From positions 336,001-400,000 of the forward strand of contig JAQJVL010000427.1 of assembly GCA_035578905.1 (NCBI GenBank): a stretch of 64,000 nt of DNA, read 5' to 3'. Under the pieces are notes generated by a model. It did not search any database, was not told the origin of the DNA, and worked only from the letters and a program-made list of their open reading frames with translations. The translations under genes and the position numbers were made by a program. Positions 60,230 through 64,000 of this stretch are shown piece by piece (position 1 is the first letter of the stretch; every line of letters begins with the position of its first letter). The DNA comes from Stictocephala bisonia (lineage: Eukaryota > Arthropoda > Insecta > Hemiptera > Membracidae).

Positions 60230-60725
60230 TTAGGGATGGGTAGATGGGTGAGTACCAACTCTTATGTGAAGGCATGGACGGGTGAGTCATATTACTTTAC
60301 GTGTAGAAGTAGTTAGGTGGGTGAGTACCAACTCTGTATGTGAGGACGTGGACGGGTGGGTCATGTTACTTTAGGTGTAGGGGTGGGTGAATACAAGCAC
60401 TGTATGTTAAGGCGTGGGCGGGTGAGTCATATTACTTTACGTGTAGGAGTAGGTAGGTGGGTGAGTACCAGCTCTGTATGTGAAGGCGTGGACGGATGGG
60501 TCATGTTACTTTAGGTGTAGGGGTGGGTAGGTGGGTGAATACAAGCTCTGTATGTTAAGGCGTGGATTGATGGGTTAAATTACTTTACGTGTAGGGGTAA
60601 ATGGGTGGGTGAATACAAAATCTCTATTTGAAGGCGTGGATGGGTGGGTTATATTAATATACGTGTTGGGGTAGGTGGGTGGGTGAGTGCCAGCTCTGTA
60701 TGTGAAGGCGTGGCGGGTGAGTCAT
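60230..60725 (+). repeat. 74 bp dimeric minisatellite array (derived CACCC family), locus 10
   Basis: About seven units of TTACTTTACGTGTAGGGGTG, GGTAGGTGGGTGAGTACCAA, CTCTGTATGTGAAGGCGTGG, ACGGGTGGGTCATG. The TTACTT anchor recurs at 60,292, 60,366, 60,432, 60,506 and 60,580 (74, 66, 74, 74 bp). Each unit contains two ACGTGTAGGGGTGGG-like halves, so it is a dimer of the ~36 bp unit. G-rich strand on top. Confidence 0.9.
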
Positions 60726-61050
60726 ATTATAAACGTAATATGTTTATAATTACGTCACATTATATACGTAAATATACGTCTTTAATATATGTCTTTTTCA
60801 ATGTAAATTACTATTAGCTTATAATTAGTTTTTAAATACCAAGTCACAAAGTTATGATTATATTTTTATTTTTTATAATTAGTTAAATGTAGAAATGAAC
60901 TTACGGACTGATAACTGGCTGCTTGGACTCAATATATCATATTATTAATTATTATTATTATTTATTGCATGCACAATGAGTTTGGTTTAAATGCTACTTT
61001 GTAATTGGCTTTTTTGCTGTATTTTAGCATTATAAAATAAAATAAATAAA
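60726..61050. other. AT-rich insert between two array blocks
   Basis: 325 bp of AT-rich DNA ending tataaaataaaataaataaa, like the tail of a retroposed element, immediately before the repeat restarts. Confidence 0.45.
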
Positions 61051-61240
61051 TTACTTTACGTGTAGGAGTAGGTAGGTGGGTGAGTACCAGCTCTGTATGT
61101 GAAGGCGTGGACGGATGGGTCATGTTACTTTAGGTGTAGGGGTGGGTAGGTGGATGAATAAAAGCTCTGTATGTTAAGGCGTGGATTGATGGGTTAAATT
61201 ACTTTACGTGTAGGGGTAAATGGGTGGGTGAATACCAATT
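61051..61240 (+). repeat. duplicated block of the 74 bp array, locus 11
   Basis: 61,051-61,233 matches 60,432-60,614 base for base with only two or three differences by eye (offset 619 bp), including odd features such as GGATTGATGGGTTAAATTAC. A recent duplication or conversion. Confidence 0.9.
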
Positions 61241-62133
61241 CTTTATGTGTAGTGTTGGCTATATACCTACAGTTTTATACTGGACTACAAATATTACATT
61301 CGATATTTGGTCAATAATTATATTGAATGAGATACCATGAAATATAAAAAGGTTAAGTTAAAAAATGTTTTAAAAATTCCCCCAGTTAAAATCCTTCTAC
61401 TTTGTTACACTAAAGGATGCTTGTGTTGGGATAAATAATACAATATTGTTATTATTCTATTACATTTCTCAATTAAAGTTGTCATTCAAGAGCCCAATTT
61501 CAATGAATCCAAAGATAAAAGTAGCAGTCACTTTAATATTTTGGAGTTTCTTTACTCACGAAATGACCTTTTCCATTGAATTATGTAAATTACACTACGT
61601 GCCATTAACTTGTCACATGAAAACTTGATACTATAATTTTATAGTAGGCTAGTTTAAATATTTGTAAACATTATCCTAACGCTCATCATTTAAATCTATA
61701 CCATAAATTATTGTTATAAAATTACACAACTTAGCTTATATTATTTTAAAAATTATGTATAAAATATTATTGAGTGTAAAATCTACTGTAATTCCTAATA
61801 ATTGTGTAAACACTGTTTTGGCGTCCCCATCGATCTACCCCCTCCCATCACAGCTCCTCCCTCAAAGTTGTTATGACGCCGGAAAGGCAATGTTAATAAA
61901 CACGAAACCTAAACAACATCGTCCGTGTTTTTCCACCAACGACCAGCCATAAAATACACCAAATGTGCAAAGAACTCCACAGTAAATTGTGCCTGAGTTT
62001 TAATTGAGTTTACAATGAACAGCTGAGATGAATCATCAACATTTGGACTCTTTTTCGAAAATTTTTTAACACATAATAATATTACTCATGTTTTTGTATA
62101 GATGAATAAAAATATTCACTCAAATGAAAACTG
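61241..62133. other. spacer with a GC-richer patch at 61.82-61.95 kb
   Basis: A 65-codon ATG-started plus frame (61,755-61,952) covers the patch (SIYPLPSQLLPQSCYDAGKA). No domain seen. It may be a first exon or 5' UTR, but nothing more can be said. Confidence 0.3.
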
Positions 62134-62475
62134 ATCGGTACTAGTGGCACAGTGCTATAACCCAGCTAATTGTGGACAAGTACTGTGGAGATTGTAGGTG
62201 ATGATTCTATGCTCGGTCCTCTTTACAGACATGGCGTTGTCCCCTCAATGGTTGCCATCGACGTGGACACTATTAGGGAAGTATGTTGTGTCTGTATTGG
62301 GAAGTCATCAGGAACCAGATGTTGTGTAGAGGAGATAACTAAGTATCAGGCTGATAGTCAGACCAATACTTCGTGGTTCATATTCCACGTAAAGCTATAG
62401 GTCGTTTAGTTGGCCGGGCAATTTGGCTTCTAAGAAATTGTCCTTAATGGGCTAAATTAAACTCAGTAACATGAC
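62134..62475 (+). mobile_element. tRNA-derived SINE (family A), copy 4
   Basis: TCGGTACTAGTGGCACAGTG (box A), GATGATTCTATGCTCGG, CAATGGTTGCCATCGACGTG, TGTGTAGAGGAGATAACTAA, GGCAATTTGGCTTCTAAGAA. Full length and colinear with copy 1. The 76-codon frame over it is a shadow. Confidence 0.8.
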
Positions 62476-64000
62476 TTCACAGATCATACTTACCTTAAAA
62501 CACGCATAAGCTTTGTTAGAATCTAAAATATAAATAATAATTGTATATTTGTTTTCACAGGAACCAGTATTGATACCAACCGAAACTTAGAATTTTTTGA
62601 AAATGTAAAATATAGTTATTTTAATAATTTAAATTAAAGCGATAGTACTTCATGAAAACGTATATTCCTTTAGAAATACAATCAAACATTCAACGTATAA
62701 TAGCCCAACAGCATCCACAAAGAATTTTTTCCCCTTTTTATAGACTACAGGATTACAATTAAATGATACAACAACAAAATAAATTATATTTTTTTAACAA
62801 TGTTCCATGAAATATATTTGCTGTGTTCATTCATTGAGATGAATTTATTTATATAATAAACCGTAATAGCTATCAATATGAATTACAATAATTATAATTC
62901 AAGTTAAAAAGTCTACATTTTAATTTGTATTTATTGAAAAAGAATCATTAAATTTTAATGAATAGTGAAAAACAAATTGTTTAGAGCTACAGACTAAAAT
63001 AAATTTTCTACAACAAAAATGGTTTTAAAAGTGCTTTTTCAATTTTTTTTTTTATAAATATTATTACCACTACTATTATTTATTATTGATGACACATTAA
63101 TTTTTTCTGTGTATACACACAACGGTCTTTGTGGAATCTTCTATTTTACTCAGGTGTTTATGTGGTTAGGAACACCTTTGAATTATGGCAAGTTATAACT
63201 AAAACATCTAATCATTGTTGATTTGATATATTTGATTATTTATTAATAAATATTTAGTAAAATTATTTTAATACAATAAATATTCTACATTATTGATGAA
63301 ATTTAAAAATACTATATATTTTATTCGTGATTATGAACTCATTTAAACACAATATATGCTAAAAATTTGTTCTTAATCGTTGCTATGGTAAAAAACAAAA
63401 AAGAAAGAAAAATTTGCTATCTAAATCAGCATAGTGATGATAGTTGGAATTCCATTCTTATACAACAAGAGTTTAAAATATGTTGTTTAATATGTAAAAA
63501 CCTGCTTTGAAATTTTGAACATGGATTTAATTTTAAAGTTCTTTAAATATTTTTGTTATAATATGCAAGATAGCTTCATTACTTGTGTATTTATGACTAT
63601 TTTTATTAAAAATGATAAGTGTGTTTGAAGGGGTTTTTAATTGTGATAGGGATTTTTTGACGTAGGTGACTTTATTGAAATATTAATTTAAAATAAGAAT
63701 CCAGATATGAGTATATCTGGCTTTTTAATGTAAATCTATATGGTATAGTTTTACTAACTATATCATATTTAATAAGTATCTTCATCTCTTTATAGTTTGT
63801 TAAAAAGAAAATTAGTAGGCTTTATTAATTTAAAAAATTATTATATTTTTGTACATATTTTACTATAAAAAGATTAAATTATGTATCTCTATACCATGGC
63901 ATAATTGGTTTAACACTAAAACAAAAATTTGTGTTGGCAAATATATACTCTATAATACAATTTTTGTATTATTCTAATACAAATATTACAGTGAGAAAAC
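62476..64000. other. AT-rich spacer, no gene seen
   Basis: Nothing supportable to the end of the window. Confidence 0.6.

Overview
The window is AT-rich animal DNA, most likely from an insect with a large, repeat-laden genome. The reasons are a Bel/Pao LTR retrotransposon (a metazoan group), a transposon protein of a type common in arthropod genomes, RNA polymerase III-type SINEs, a short TTAGG-like patch of the insect telomere type, and no prokaryotic-style gene packing. No complete host gene can be read. Most open frames are chance frames in AT-rich DNA or translations of tandem repeats. All family assignments below come from reading motifs by eye; no searches were run.

Layout. 1-3,095: AT-rich spacer with one copy of a dispersed ~400 bp repeat (second copy at 11.33-11.73 kb). 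3,101-8,309: a whole Bel/Pao LTR element with both LTRs, a perfect 5 bp target duplication (GTGTT), a primer binding site and a polypurine tract. Its gag-pol is broken and has lost reverse transcriptase, RNase H and most of integrase. 8.3-19.2 kb: spacer with the first copy of a tRNA-derived SINE (10.67 kb). 19.2-20.5 kb: a satellite with a 354 bp trimeric higher-order unit (132+111+111 bp), every length a multiple of three. 23.4 kb: a non-LTR reverse transcriptase relic with a YADD motif. 27.9-29.2 kb: two plus-strand exon-like frames behind good splice acceptors, the best hint of a host gene there. 30.6 and 48.9 kb: two copies of a SINE that looks 5S rRNA-derived; the second lies between ~108 bp inverted arms.

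38.0-40.7 kb is the most interesting block. A mariner-like MITE candidate is followed by a 37 bp minisatellite. Next comes a 1.8 kb DNA transposon candidate bounded by near-identical ~30 bp inverted repeats. It encodes a 336-codon DUF7869-like protein, and a ~17 bp motif from its ends recurs at least six times, including a 28 bp-arm hairpin. This is the best candidate for a little-described system.

From 32 to 61 kb a G/C-strand-asymmetric minisatellite family (about 36 bp, core CCATACACGTACAGTGG followed by CCCACCCACCC) occurs at about eleven loci in both orientations and evolves into a 74 bp dimer array at 60.2-61.2 kb. Other items: a 25 bp palindromic minisatellite (47.0 kb), three more tRNA-derived SINE copies, a third short tRNA-like repeat family, a tRNA-Leu/Ser-like fragment (50.1 kb), a minus-strand exon-like frame of 89 codons (53.6-53.8 kb), and several hairpins and candidate regulatory patches.
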